Shown: one piece after another, positions 25,801 through 33,018 of the stretch
How positions within the stretch are numbered: position 1 is the first letter of the stretch
How the letters are laid out: each line of letters starts with the position of its first letter
NCBI RefSeq assembly: GCF_000426245.1
Contig: NZ_AUEZ01000010.1
Coordinates: 1 to 64,000 of the forward strand
Length of the DNA: 64,000 bases
Reading direction: 5' to 3'
Source: Bradyrhizobium sp. Ai1a-2
Lineage (GTDB): Bacteria; Pseudomonadota; Alphaproteobacteria; Rhizobiales; Xanthobacteraceae
Translations under genes and position numbers: made by a program
The notes under the pieces: model-generated
The model's database searches: none
Told to the model about the DNA's origin: nothing
What the model saw: only the letters and a program-made list of their open reading frames with translations

Positions 25801-27995
25801 ACCGTGACCTGCTGGGTGACCTCGGCGCCCGCGGAGTCGGTGGCCTTGACCGTGAAGATCTCCTGCACGGTCTCACCGGCCTTGAGTCCCTGCGCCGCGT
25901 CGTTGTCGAGCGCGTACGACCAGGAGCCATCCGCATTGAGGGTTAGCTCGCCATACTGGCCCGCGTCGCTGCCGACCACGCTCCAGCTCGTAGTATCGCC
26001 GACATCGGCATCGCTCGTCGTCAGCGCGCCCTGCGCCGTCAGCGTACCATCCTCGCCGACTGCACCGGTGGCCGTGCCCGAGATCACCGGCGTGTCGTTG
26101 GTGCCGGTGATGGTGACGGTGACTTGCTGCGTGACCTCGGCACCCGCGGAGTCGGTGGCCTTGACCGTGAAGATCTCCTGCACGGTCTCTCCGGCCTTCA
26201 GCCCCTGGGCCGCATCATTGTCGAGCGCATAGGACCAGCTGCCGTCGGAATTGAGCGTGAGCTCGCCGTAATGGCCGGTGTCGCTACCGACCACGCTCCA
26301 GCTCGCCGTGTCGCCGACGTCGGCATCGCTCGTCGTGAGTGCGCCTTGCGCCGTCAGGGTGCCATCCTCGCCGACCGCGCCGGTGGCCGTGCCCGAGATC
26401 ACGGGCACGTCGTTGGTGCCAGTGATCGTCACCGTCACTTGCTGTGTGACCGAAGCGCCTTCGGAGTCGGTCGCCTTGACCGTGAAGATCTCCTGCACGG
26501 TCTCGCCGGCCTTCAGGCCCTGCGCGGCATCATTGTCGAGTGCGTACGACCAGGAGCCATCCGCATTGAGCGTGAGTTCGCCATAGTGGCCCGTGTCGCT
26601 GCCGACCACGCTCCAGCTCGCAGTATCGCCGACATCGGCATCGCTCGTCGTCAGCGCACCTTGCGCCGTCAGGGTGCCATCCTCGCCGACCGCGCCGGTG
26701 GCCGTGCCCGAGATCACCGGCACATCGTTGGTGCCGGTGATGGTGACGGTGATCTGCTGCGTGACGGAAGCGCCTGCGGAGTCGGTTGCCTCGACCGTGA
26801 AGATCTCCTGCACGGTCTCCCCGGCCTTCAGCCCCTGTGCCGCATCGTTGTCGAGCGCGTAGGACCATGAACCGTCCGGATTGAGCGTCAGTGCGCCATA
26901 AGTGCCGTCGCTGTCGCCAACCACGCTCCATGTCGCGGTGTCCCCGACATCGACGTCGCTCGCAGTCAGCGTGCCATCGGCCTTGAGGGTTGCGTCTTCG
27001 CCCTTGAGGGCTGCGTCTTCGGTAACCTCGCCTGTGTGGGTGCCGCTGATCACGGGAAGATCGTCGGTTCCCTTGATCGTGACGGTGATCTGCTGGTCGA
27101 CGACCGCACCAGTGTCATCCGTGGCGTGCACCGTGTAGATCTCCTGCACGGTGTCGCCGGCGTTCAGCCCCTGCACGGCAGGGCTGTCGTTGTTCATGGT
27201 GAAGGTCCACCGGCCGTCTGCGTCGATGGTCAGGCTGCCATAGACGCCGGTGCCGCCGTCGACGGTCCAGTGGATGGCGCCTGGCTCCTCATTGGTCGCG
27301 AGTTGGCCGCTGGAGGTAAGGATCTTGTCCTCAGCAAGCTCGCTGTCGTGCGCGCCGCTGATGACGGGCGGGGCGTGCGGGCTGACGGTCGGCGGAGTGG
27401 TGGACGTGTCGGGCAGCGGCTGATCCGGATAGCTTTGCCCCGGCTGGTTCTGGTTCGCGTCATCATGGCTCGAGCCGCCACCGCCGCCCCCGCCCGGTGC
27501 GGCACGCGCCGGCTGCGAGCCGTCGCCAGGATCAGCCGGCCGCGGCAACGGTGCGATCGCGTCGAGAGAGCCGCTCCCGCTGCCATGCACCGTCGGTCCT
27601 GACGGGTGGCTGCGCTGCCCGCCGTCCTCTCCCGCGGCATCCTCGACGTAGGCTGCGGCTGCCGCGCCGCCATCGGCGGACGCAACAGGTGCAGCATCAT
27701 CGGATACGTCCGAGCGATTTTCATCGCCTTGATGGCCGCTCGCCTGGTCTGCCTCGGAAGCAGGAGTCGCATCCGCCGGCGCGCCTTCGTCTTGGCCGGG
27801 GATGATCGGCGCCTGGCCTTCGGGGCCGAAGTCCCAACCGATCGGCACTTCCTCGCGCGCCTGGTCGGGCGCGCCGATGGGCTTGTCGATGGCCTTGCCC
27901 AGCTTGCCGCTCGTCTCGGTGCCGGCTTTGCGATTGGAGGGGGCAGGCCGTTTCTTATCCCTGGTCTTGTCCTTGGGCTGGCTAGACTTTGCCAT
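19875..27995 (-). CDS. Giant VCBS-repeat adhesin with two CBM2-like modules and His-rich tail
   Basis: About 2,706 codons from ATG 27995 (AAGGAG six bases upstream; the stop of the HlyD gene is 11 bases before). No N-terminal signal peptide. Residues ~1-205 are a Pro/Ala/Asp-rich leader. Fifteen tandem VCBS/cadherin-like repeats of ~105 residues follow (motif PVISGTATGAVGEDGTL ... SWSYALDNDAAQGLKAGET ... VTVTGTND). Then come two homologous domains (NDWYNPSWGGGY ... VNNPNA ... GFNGTV ... NAGQDYQPELHAG) separated by a long Ala/Ser/Thr/Asp linker, and a C-terminal His-rich array of five 17-residue units (GLHLGQDPAGHDDHGD). It probably leaves the cell through the type I system next door; a classic nonapeptide RTX tail is not seen. 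Confidence 0.93.
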   Translation of the reverse strand: MAKSSQPKDKTRDKKRPAPSNRKAGTETSGKLGKAIDKPIGAPDQAREEVPIGWDFGPEGQAPIIPGQDEGAPADATPASEADQASGHQGDENRSDVSDDAAPVASADGGAAAAAYVEDAAGEDGGQRSHPSGPTVHGSGSGSLDAIAPLPRPADPGDGSQPARAAPGGGGGGGSSHDDANQNQPGQSYPDQPLPDTSTTPPTVSPHAPPVISGAHDSELAEDKILTSSGQLATNEEPGAIHWTVDGGTGVYGSLTIDADGRWTFTMNNDSPAVQGLNAGDTVQEIYTVHATDDTGAVVDQQITVTIKGTDDLPVISGTHTGEVTEDAALKGEDATLKADGTLTASDVDVGDTATWSVVGDSDGTYGALTLNPDGSWSYALDNDAAQGLKAGETVQEIFTVEATDSAGASVTQQITVTITGTNDVPVISGTATGAVGEDGTLTAQGALTTSDADVGDTASWSVVGSDTGHYGELTLNADGSWSYALDNDAAQGLKAGETVQEIFTVKATDSEGASVTQQVTVTITGTNDVPVISGTATGAVGEDGTLTAQGALTTSDADVGDTASWSVVGSDTGHYGELTLNSDGSWSYALDNDAAQGLKAGETVQEIFTVKATDSAGAEVTQQVTVTITGTNDTPVISGTATGAVGEDGTLTAQGALTTSDADVGDTTSWSVVGSDAGQYGELTLNADGSWSYALDNDAAQGLKAGETVQEIFTVKATDSAGAEVTQQVTVTITGTNDVPVISGTATGAVGEDGTLTAQGALTSSDADVGDTATWSVVGSDTGHYGELTLNADGSWSYALDNDAAQGLKAGETVQEIFTVKATDSAGAEVTQQVTVTITGTNDVPVISGTATGAVGEDGTLTAQGALTSSDADVGDTATWSVVGGDTGHYGELTLNADGSWSYALDNDAAQGLKAGETAQEIFTVKATDSEGASVTQQVTVTVTGTNDVPVISGTATGAVGEDGTLTAQGALSSSDADIGDTATWSVVGSDTGHYGELTLNSDGSWSYALDNDAAQGLKAGETAQEIFTVKVTDAAGAEVTQTVTVTVTGTNDIPVISGTETGLVAEDGTLTAQGALTSSDADIGDTATWSLVGDDTGQYGSLTLNPDGSWSYALDNDAANVQALGKGDTAQDIFTVQVTDSSGATVTQQVTITITGTNDAPLISGTGSGTVEEDGDRTAKGVLTATDDESGRLTWQIVGDGDSQYGSLGLDSRGNDAGWHYVLDNHAAQGLREGGTVQEIFTVRVTDASGTSTDHTVTVTIVGTNDAPVISGIATGTVQEDGTLTARGALTSSDVDIGDTATWSVVGDDAGHYGALTLNPDGSWSYALDNDAAQGLKAGETVQEIFTVKVTDSAGASVTQHVTVTVTGTNDVPVISGTATGAVGEDGTLTARGALTSSDADIGDTATWSVVGSDTGHYGELTLNADGSWSYALDSDAAQGLKAGETVQEIFTVKATDSEGASVTQHVTVTVTGTNDVPVISGTATGAVGEDGTLTAQGALTSSDADVGDTASWSVVNDGHSTYGEITVDENGHWTYTLDDDSAQGLKDGQTAQDIFTVTVTDSAGATSEHQVAVTVTGTNDAPVISGTFAGEVTEDQDLTASGRLSVTDPDIGDTATWSVVDDGQGTYGHLTLDQDGHWSYVLDNDSAQGLQNGQHAQDVFTVKVTDSDGAVSEQQITMTVTGTNDAPVISGTHTGETQEDVTLVTSGDLVAKDVDVGDSVTWSVGGSATSDYGSFTVDPETGHWVYTLNNDAAQSLQPGQVVHDSFTVQATDESGATTTQVVTVDVTGTADAPPPPVDVGGDITLVGVNDWYNPSWGGGYQATFELTITDDMLQGGSLEEWLLQVIVNNPNATISNGWLNGFNGTVPFDPATGTFSNAGQDYQPELHAGDKISFTVEVQGTGYNKDDISFSFQDRDLVPTGTASFSASVAAPAPDVDTSSDTTAADAAAAVAAVAMDHDASPSTDSTHATTDHTSDQVSSDHLADTTTAGTSDAAGTATHPADQTVAAADGQESTAAASSDATETAAAAQPAAEPSASSDAQQPSAAPASDAPATDAAHADSGAATVGGDQHDAAGTTPADTTSQADTTAASGTSESDQQAGAEHAGQQATSSSDASSSTPASDAPATDAAHTDTGATAVGSDQHDTAATAPADTASQADTAASGASEPSQHASAQDAAQPATSPSDASSSAHDSSSAAASGDAASGPAAQDSVSEIAPPVDAGGNITLVSVNDWYNPSWGGGYNATFQLTLTDDMLKGGSIEGWSLQIGVNNPNAVVSTGWLDGFNGTVAFDPATGTFSNAGQDYQPELHAGDTIQFSVQVQNTGFDRNDISFSFQDLDPVPATAAASDGAGAAATVQDVGLSADAADMQTAFVPAEVGEQVAHDSSHAGGAASDAQQHPATSTPAEATAHADAAAPTSDGQSSDQSQTTADAQTGHASVAEAGAADRDISVTSAGDEHQSAAGSAAADATSRADSDIGASADHGAHHGQGHGHEDMGLHLGQDPAGHDDHGDRGLHLGQDPAGHDDHGDRGLHLGQDPAGHDDHGDMGLHLGQDPAAHDGHGDMGLHIGQDHDAMGGAAQAATSPVSADQAFTTPSTAGAYLEFVQSPSSDHASMAQAADQQPHGGAADYAHMVTGADQGAHEPPPPDHLFADAQIDHSHGSGADGHDSHAAAGHDDAGLAAAATPQEPMPAEQDQGHGGH
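20265..20520 (-). repeat. 51-bp tandem repeat coding for the His-rich tail
   Basis: Five units with an exact 51-base period, marked by TGCAGTCCC or TGCAATCCC at 20281, 20332, 20383, 20434 and 20485. Each codes for GLHLGQDPAGHDDHGD plus one residue, with four His and four Asp per unit. Confidence 0.9.
20940..21310 (-). other. CBM2-like module, copy 2 (adhesin domain)
   Basis: Begins NDWYNPSWGGGYNATFQL, with IGVNNPNAVVSTGWLDG, FNGTVAFDPATGTFSN and AGQDYQPELHAGDTIQFSV. The spacing of aromatic residues, the N..W....GF pattern and the beta-strand rhythm resemble family-2 carbohydrate-binding modules. The match is by eye only. Confidence 0.5.
22200..22590 (-). other. CBM2-like module, copy 1 (adhesin domain)
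   Basis: Duplicate of the module at 20940-21310: NDWYNPSWGGGYQATFEL, VNNPNATISNGWLNGFNG, FSNAGQDYQPELHAGDKISF. It lies directly after the last VCBS repeat. Confidence 0.5.
22615..27375 (-). repeat. Tandem ~315-bp VCBS repeats (15 units)
   Basis: Fifteen units of about 105 codons. The central ones (units 3 to 8 and 11 to 13) are nearly identical in protein and very similar in DNA; outer units (1, 2, 9, 10, 14, 15) are diverged. Long frames on the plus strand here (up to ~800 codons) follow from this repeat composition and are not genes. Confidence 0.93.
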
Positions 27996-28006
27996 CCTAC
28001 GCTCCT

Positions 28007-29365
28007 TCAACGTTCGCGCAGGGCCGAATCCAAAGTGACGTAGATGGGTTTCAGCAGGTACTGAAAGATCGTCTTGTCGCCGGTGAGGATGCTCACCTCG
28101 CCGGTCATCCCTGGCGTCACGACATGGGATCGGTCAACGCCGACATGGTCCTTTTCGAGCTCGATCTCCGCCACGAAGTAGGGTTCCTGCCCTTGCGGGG
28201 TCTTGTCGCTCGAGGGCGAGATGCGGGCCACCTTGCCCTCGATTGCGCCAAAGCGGCCGTATTCGAAAGCGTCGGCTTTCACGAGCGCCTTCTGACCGAC
28301 ATGCACGAAACCGATATCGCGCGGCGTGACCCGCGCCTGCATCAGCACGCCGCCATCGGTTGGCACGATCTCGCACACCGTTCCGCCGGCCTGTATCACC
28401 GTTCCGATCGGCGTCTCCGACACCTTGTGCACGATGCCGTTGACGGGCGCTGTGACCTCGATGCCCTGGGAGCGGGTGCGGAGCGCCGCGAGCGTGACAT
28501 TGGCCTCGTTCAATTGCCCGATGCGCTCGCTGCGCTCGTTGCGCGCATCGCTCGCCGCCTTGGCAGTTATCGAAGCCTGCTCGGCCTCGATGCTCCTGAT
28601 GCGCGACTTGAGTTCGTCGAGTGACGACACGAGCTCGACATAGGTCCGCTCGGATTGTGCAGCCTGTTCCTCGACGCCGGCGACGCGATTGCGCGCGATC
28701 ACGCCGAGGCGCGCTCCTTCGCGCGTGCGCTCCAGCAGGTCCTGGGTTGCCTGAAGGCTAGCTTTCGCAGCCGGGATCTTCTGTTCAGCGGATGCAATCG
28801 AGGTCTTCACCTCGTTGATGGTATGATCCTTCTGTTCGAGGTCACGCTGCAGCCGCAGCGCTTCCTGCTTGTGAAGCTTGAGGGCTTCATCGACCATCTG
28901 CGGATACTGGGCCCGGTACTTCTCCAGGTCGGGGTCCCGTCCGCTGGCAAAGGAGTCCAGCCGCTCGATGTCGATTTCGAGCCGGCCGATGCGTACGTTG
29001 CTCAGATCGATATCGCGCAGCAGGTCTGTGGCGCGGAACTTGGCGAGGACCTGACCCGCTGAAACGCGATCGTCGTTGCGCACCAGGATTGCTTCGAGCA
29101 AGCCGCCCTCGGCAGTCTGGATATTCTGGACGCGCCGTACCGGGATGAATTCGCCGCGAGCCCGGGCGACTTCCTCGATGTTCACGAATAGCGACAAGAG
29201 GACGAGGAGCGCCACCAGTCCGATGACTGCGACGAGAAGATTCCGGACTCCGCGCGTCACCCTCTGGTAGCCGACATCACTCCCGATCTGCGGTGTCTCC
29301 CGACGGTCGCGGGCAATCGGCGTCGCAATCCCCTTGTAGGTCTCGCTCTTGGTTAGGCTGTCCAC
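28007..29365 (-). CDS. HlyD-family membrane fusion protein of type I secretion
   Basis: 452 codons. A single membrane helix is near residues 42-62 (LLVAVIGLVALLVLLSLF) after a cytoplasmic N-terminus. The periplasmic part starts with a lipoyl half-motif (RGEFIPVRRVQNIQTAEGGL ... RVSAGQVLAKF), then a long coiled-coil hairpin (~125-290), the second lipoyl half (VTAPVNGIVHKVSETPIGTV) and a C-terminal beta-barrel (VTPGMTGEVSILTGDKTIFQYLLKPI), the typical HlyD ending. It is translationally coupled to the adhesin 11 bases downstream and is the first gene of the export operon. Confidence 0.95.
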   Translation of the reverse strand: MDSLTKSETYKGIATPIARDRRETPQIGSDVGYQRVTRGVRNLLVAVIGLVALLVLLSLFVNIEEVARARGEFIPVRRVQNIQTAEGGLLEAILVRNDDRVSAGQVLAKFRATDLLRDIDLSNVRIGRLEIDIERLDSFASGRDPDLEKYRAQYPQMVDEALKLHKQEALRLQRDLEQKDHTINEVKTSIASAEQKIPAAKASLQATQDLLERTREGARLGVIARNRVAGVEEQAAQSERTYVELVSSLDELKSRIRSIEAEQASITAKAASDARNERSERIGQLNEANVTLAALRTRSQGIEVTAPVNGIVHKVSETPIGTVIQAGGTVCEIVPTDGGVLMQARVTPRDIGFVHVGQKALVKADAFEYGRFGAIEGKVARISPSSDKTPQGQEPYFVAEIELEKDHVGVDRSHVVTPGMTGEVSILTGDKTIFQYLLKPIYVTLDSALRER

Positions 29366-29889
29366 CTTCGTCTCCCGTCATTCCTGACAACCGCTTGCGG
29401 TGTCGTCCGGGTCCAGTGCACCTCCCGCTCGAGAACGACGCTTGCTGCAGAACGTCGAGCGATGTTGCCCGACCTTCCCGATTGCAGCGGCGCGCCCATC
29501 CCGATCTCGACACGCGGGGTCCGCCGATCGATCTCTGCGATAACACTACTACGTTAACACACGCTATGATAGCGGCAACTCGGCCGCGCACCCGGGCTGC
29601 ATTGACATCATGGCGTGGCGCATCAAGCCTGAAACTGTCGATCGATAAACTTGGCGCGAAATCCGGAACCGCACGACGTTGGAACTTTTCTAATTGCACA
29701 ATCTTGAGGCGAGCAGCGAGCGATGCTTTGGAACCAACAGGAACGCGCACTTTTCGTAATCGGCAACGCGCTCAGCGCGAGCGGGCAGCAGGCCGCCAAG
29801 TTGATATATGATAAGCTTGCAACCGGATGCGCGTACTGCCACACTTCCACGCAACATCGACGCTGGACGAGTTGACCCAGGAGGCAGGG
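29366..29889. other. Intergenic region between the divergent secretion operon and a binding-protein gene
   Basis: 524 bases with no convincing ORF. It must hold the promoter(s) of the hlyD-adhesin operon and of the 29890 gene. A moderately AT-rich stretch (29540-29570, CACTACTACGTTAACACACG) is the likeliest promoter zone, but no clean -35/-10 pair is claimed. Confidence 0.4.
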
Positions 29890-30906
29890 ATGACCGACAC
29901 GTTGAACAAGAGCAGGCGTGATTTTCTGGCCGGAGCGTCGGCTGGAGGAGCGGCAGCAACGTTTGGTGCCCTGGCTTTCGGCGAGGCTCGAGCGGAGGCG
30001 GCTTCTGGCCGCCTGGACAAGCCGCTAAAGGCTGCGTTCTCCAATGGCGGGCTGCAATCGACCTGGTGCGCTCAGGGCAAGGCGGCGGCCGAGTACTGGG
30101 GCAGACTGTTCAACGTCGACGTGACCTGGTTCGATGGTGAGCTCGACGCCAACAAGCAACGCGCGGCGATCGACAGAATGGCGTCGCAGAAATGGGACTT
30201 CGTTGCCATTCAGGCTCTTGGCACCGGCACGCTGATGGAGCCGGTGCAGAAAATGATCGACGCCGGCATTCCCGTGATCGAGATGGAAACCGTCATCGCG
30301 CCCACAAGCGAGCTCAGCATCTATAGTCACCTGGGAGCCGACAATGAGACCATGGGCCGAGCTGTTACCCGCGCACTGGTCGCCAAGCTTGACGGTCGGG
30401 GCAAGATCGTCATGACCCAGGGGCCGCTCGACCACAGCGCCGCGCAGGAACGCGCCAAGGGTTTTGAGACCGTGGTGAAGCGGTTTCCCGGCATCGAGGT
30501 GCTCGACACGCAGTCGGCCGACTGGGACCTGGCAAAGGTGGCGCGACTGTGGGAGGCGCTCCTCGCCAAACACGCGCGAATTGATGCAGCCTTCTTTCAC
30601 AGCGACGACATGGCGCTCGCCGCCTACGATGTGATGAAGGCGCACGGCCGCACGAGCATCCTCATTGGCGGCATCGATGCCATGCCACCTGCTCTCGATG
30701 CTGTCTTCGAGGGACGCATGTTTGCGACCGTGCGCAATCCGTCGTGTCTCATCCATGGCGGCGCCGTCCTCGCCGGCATCGCGGCGGTCACTGCAGGGAG
30801 CAAGCCCGGGATCAACCTTCCCAGGCGCGTCGTTACGGATGGCCCCGTCGTGACCTTCGAGAATGCCGCCGGGGTACGCTGGCTGCAGGATCAATTCCTG
30901 ATGTGA
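29890..30906 (+). CDS. Tat-exported periplasmic sugar-type substrate-binding protein
   Basis: 338 codons from ATG 29890 (AGGAGG upstream; upstream ATG 29827 rejected). It has the twin-arginine signal KSRRDFLAGASAGGAAATFG. The mature part is a periplasmic-binding-protein type 1 (RbsB-like) fold: AAIDRMASQKWDFVAIQALG, IDAGIPVIEMET, KIVMTQGPLDHSAAQERAKGF, AAFFHSDDMALAAYDVMKAHG. No permease or ATPase gene is adjacent, so it is an orphan or its partners lie elsewhere. Confidence 0.88.
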   Translation: MTDTLNKSRRDFLAGASAGGAAATFGALAFGEARAEAASGRLDKPLKAAFSNGGLQSTWCAQGKAAAEYWGRLFNVDVTWFDGELDANKQRAAIDRMASQKWDFVAIQALGTGTLMEPVQKMIDAGIPVIEMETVIAPTSELSIYSHLGADNETMGRAVTRALVAKLDGRGKIVMTQGPLDHSAAQERAKGFETVVKRFPGIEVLDTQSADWDLAKVARLWEALLAKHARIDAAFFHSDDMALAAYDVMKAHGRTSILIGGIDAMPPALDAVFEGRMFATVRNPSCLIHGGAVLAGIAAVTAGSKPGINLPRRVVTDGPVVTFENAAGVRWLQDQFLM

Positions 30907-30981
30907 TCTGATGCGATTTGCCCGGTGATCACGCAGGGAACGCCAAACAACCTACGATACGCCTACGCTGCTGGATCACCG

Positions 30982-32022
30982 CTATTTCGTCAGCGTCGCT
31001 CCGGTCTCCGGATGTTGCAGCCATCCGAGCACGGCGTCGTGGAAGCGGGCTGGCGCCTGGATTTGCGGGGCGTGGCCGAGATCGGGAAATTCGATCAGTT
31101 GCGCGTGCGGGAGGCGCTTGGCCGCCTCCTTGCCGAGCACGGGATAGTTGCCGAGCTTGGCGCGAATGTCCGGCGGCGCGAGGTCCTTGCCGATTGCGGT
31201 GGTGTCCTTGCCGCCAGTCAGGAGCAGCACCGGCGTATTGATGTGCTCGAATTCGTAGAACACCGGCTGGGTCGCGATCATGTCGTAGAGCCGCGCCGAG
31301 CTCGACGCCACGGTCTCCCGTCCGGGACCGCGATACAGGCCGGCCAGCATCTGCACCCAGGGTTCGTAGGACGCATCCCAGTTGCCGGAATAATAGGTCG
31401 CGCGCTCATAGGCGCGGATGGTGTCGGCGGTCACTTTCTTCTCGCGCTCGTTCCAGCCGTCGAGGCTGAGCCACGGCACGCCCTTGGCCGCCCAGTCCTC
31501 CAGGCCGATCGGATCGACCAGCACGAGCTGATCGACGGCGGCCGGATACATCAGCGCATAGCGCATCGCGAGCATGCCGCCGGTCGAATGGCCCATCATC
31601 ACCGAATGCTCGATGCCGAGTGACGCCAATAGCGCGCGGGTGTTGCCGGCGAGTTGCTGGAACGTGAATTGATAGCGCTCGGGCTTGCTGGATTTGCAGA
31701 ACCCGATCTGGTCGGGCGCGATCACCCGATAGCCGGCCGCCGTCAGCGCCTTGATCGAGCCTTCCCAGGTGGCGGCGCAGAAATTCTTCCCGTGCAGCAT
31801 CACGACGGTACGGCCGTTCGGGTTCGACGGCTTGACGTCGAGATAGGCCATCTCCAGTTCCTGGCCCTGCGAGGAGAACCGATAGCGCTCAACCGGGAAG
31901 GGATATTCGAAGCCCTGCAATTCCGGTCCATAGGCGGGCCCCTCGTCGGCGGCTGAGGCCGGTGAAATCAGGCTCGCAGCGGTGGTCAATGCGAGAGCGA
32001 ACAGGGCGGCAAAACGGCTCAT
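30982..32022 (-). CDS. Secreted alpha/beta hydrolase, serine nucleophile
   Basis: 346 codons. Sec signal peptide (ALFALALTTAASLISPASAA). Core motifs: LHGKNFCAATW (oxyanion region), APDQIGFCKSSKP, nucleophile elbow MGHSTGGM, TGGKDTTA (acid region) and PDLGHAPQ (catalytic His). The set is typical of small exported hydrolases related to haloperoxidases and lactonases. It converges with the gene at 29890, so it is an independent unit. Substrate unknown. Confidence 0.88.
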   Translation of the reverse strand: MSRFAALFALALTTAASLISPASAADEGPAYGPELQGFEYPFPVERYRFSSQGQELEMAYLDVKPSNPNGRTVVMLHGKNFCAATWEGSIKALTAAGYRVIAPDQIGFCKSSKPERYQFTFQQLAGNTRALLASLGIEHSVMMGHSTGGMLAMRYALMYPAAVDQLVLVDPIGLEDWAAKGVPWLSLDGWNEREKKVTADTIRAYERATYYSGNWDASYEPWVQMLAGLYRGPGRETVASSSARLYDMIATQPVFYEFEHINTPVLLLTGGKDTTAIGKDLAPPDIRAKLGNYPVLGKEAAKRLPHAQLIEFPDLGHAPQIQAPARFHDAVLGWLQHPETGATLTK

Positions 32023-32140
32023 CAGGCAATCCTGCAGGTTGGAACGTGAAGCGTCGGACTAACGCAGCACTGTGACGCTATCCAGAAGGCCCGCGATGAT
32101 TTGTTTGTGATCGGTTTCGGGCCTGGCCGTCTGCTCACGC

Positions 32141-32225
32141 CGTCATTGCGAGGAGCGGCAGCGACGAAGCAATCCACGCCTCCGCAAGTTGCGCTATGGA
32201 TTGCTTCGCTCCGCTCGCAATGACG
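32141..32225. repeat. Dispersed palindromic repeat (shared with 45865-45948)
   Basis: CGTCATTGCGAGGAGCGGCA at the left and its near-complement GCTTCGCTCCGCTCGCAATG at the right. The copy at 45865 has the same arms and a different centre. Intergenic at both places. Confidence 0.9.
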
Positions 32226-32648
32226 ATGTGGCTGCTTTGGGTGCGACATAACAACCCGTCGGGCAAATCAGCCAAAAGTCTGTCCAGCCCTTCGCGTGAA
32301 AATATTCCGCTTCCGTCGTCGGGCAAATCAGCACTATGACTCCGCGCGTCTCACGGCGGATGAGGGGCGGCTCGCGATCGTCACGAACGTTGCGGTGGGA
32401 TGCGGTGGACGTGATGCGCGTGACTGACGAGCATGTGCATCACGGACGGCGAAGTCGTGTGGTTCTGGCGCCCCGACGCTGGCGCTAAGTTTCTGGTGAT
32501 CGAGCATCGCTGGAGGCGACGGTGGCAAAAAAGCCCGGTCACCGGGAAGAGCACGAAATAAGCCGTAAAACCATCGCGCAGGGAAAGCCGGAATGCTTCG
32601 GTTGAACCTGTGGTCCTACTCCCGTGCTTTTTGTTGCACGGGACCCAC

Positions 32649-32978
32649 GGGTGCAACCAGCACCCGGCTTTCCCTGCGCCCTCTGATTTCGAGGAGGGTG
32701 GAACGGATGCAAAGCTCGGACGCAACGCGCCGCGAGAATGCGGACTCACACTCGCTGTCAAGTCAAACGTAGGATGGGTAGAGCGAAGCGAAACCCATCA
32801 TTCACGCGGCTCGCTCCGTCGCCGCGATGGGTTTCGCTTCGCTCTAGAGCATTTTCGGTTCTGATTGAATCAGAACCGAAGCTCTAGATTCTTGTTTTGA
32901 CGCGTTTTCTTCACGCGAACCGGTATCCACTTCGCTCGAAAACGCTCTACCCATCCTAACGAGACTGCTGTTTGACAT
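32649..32978. repeat. Composite intergenic repeat, second copy, interrupted
   Basis: Matches 12895-13128 throughout, including GATTTCGAGG, GCTCGGACGCAACGCGCC and the GTAGGATGGGTAGAGCG arm. The right arm of the palindrome is split by a 101-base insertion at 32847-32947. Confidence 0.9.
32847..32947. mobile_element. MITE-like 101-bp element with TA target duplication
   Basis: Left end GAGCATTTTCGG and right end (complement) GAGCGTTTTCGA form imperfect terminal inverted repeats. TA flanks both sides (32845-32846 and 32948-32949), and removal restores GCTCTACCCATCC exactly as in the uninterrupted copy at 13086. TA duplications are typical of IS630/Tc1-type transposition. The interior has a second palindrome (GGTTCTGATTGAATCAGAAC). 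A relative lies at 53792-53854. Confidence 0.8.
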
Positions 32979-33018
32979 TTGAATCGGAACCCCGGCGCGA
33001 CCTTAGCGCGGGCACAGG

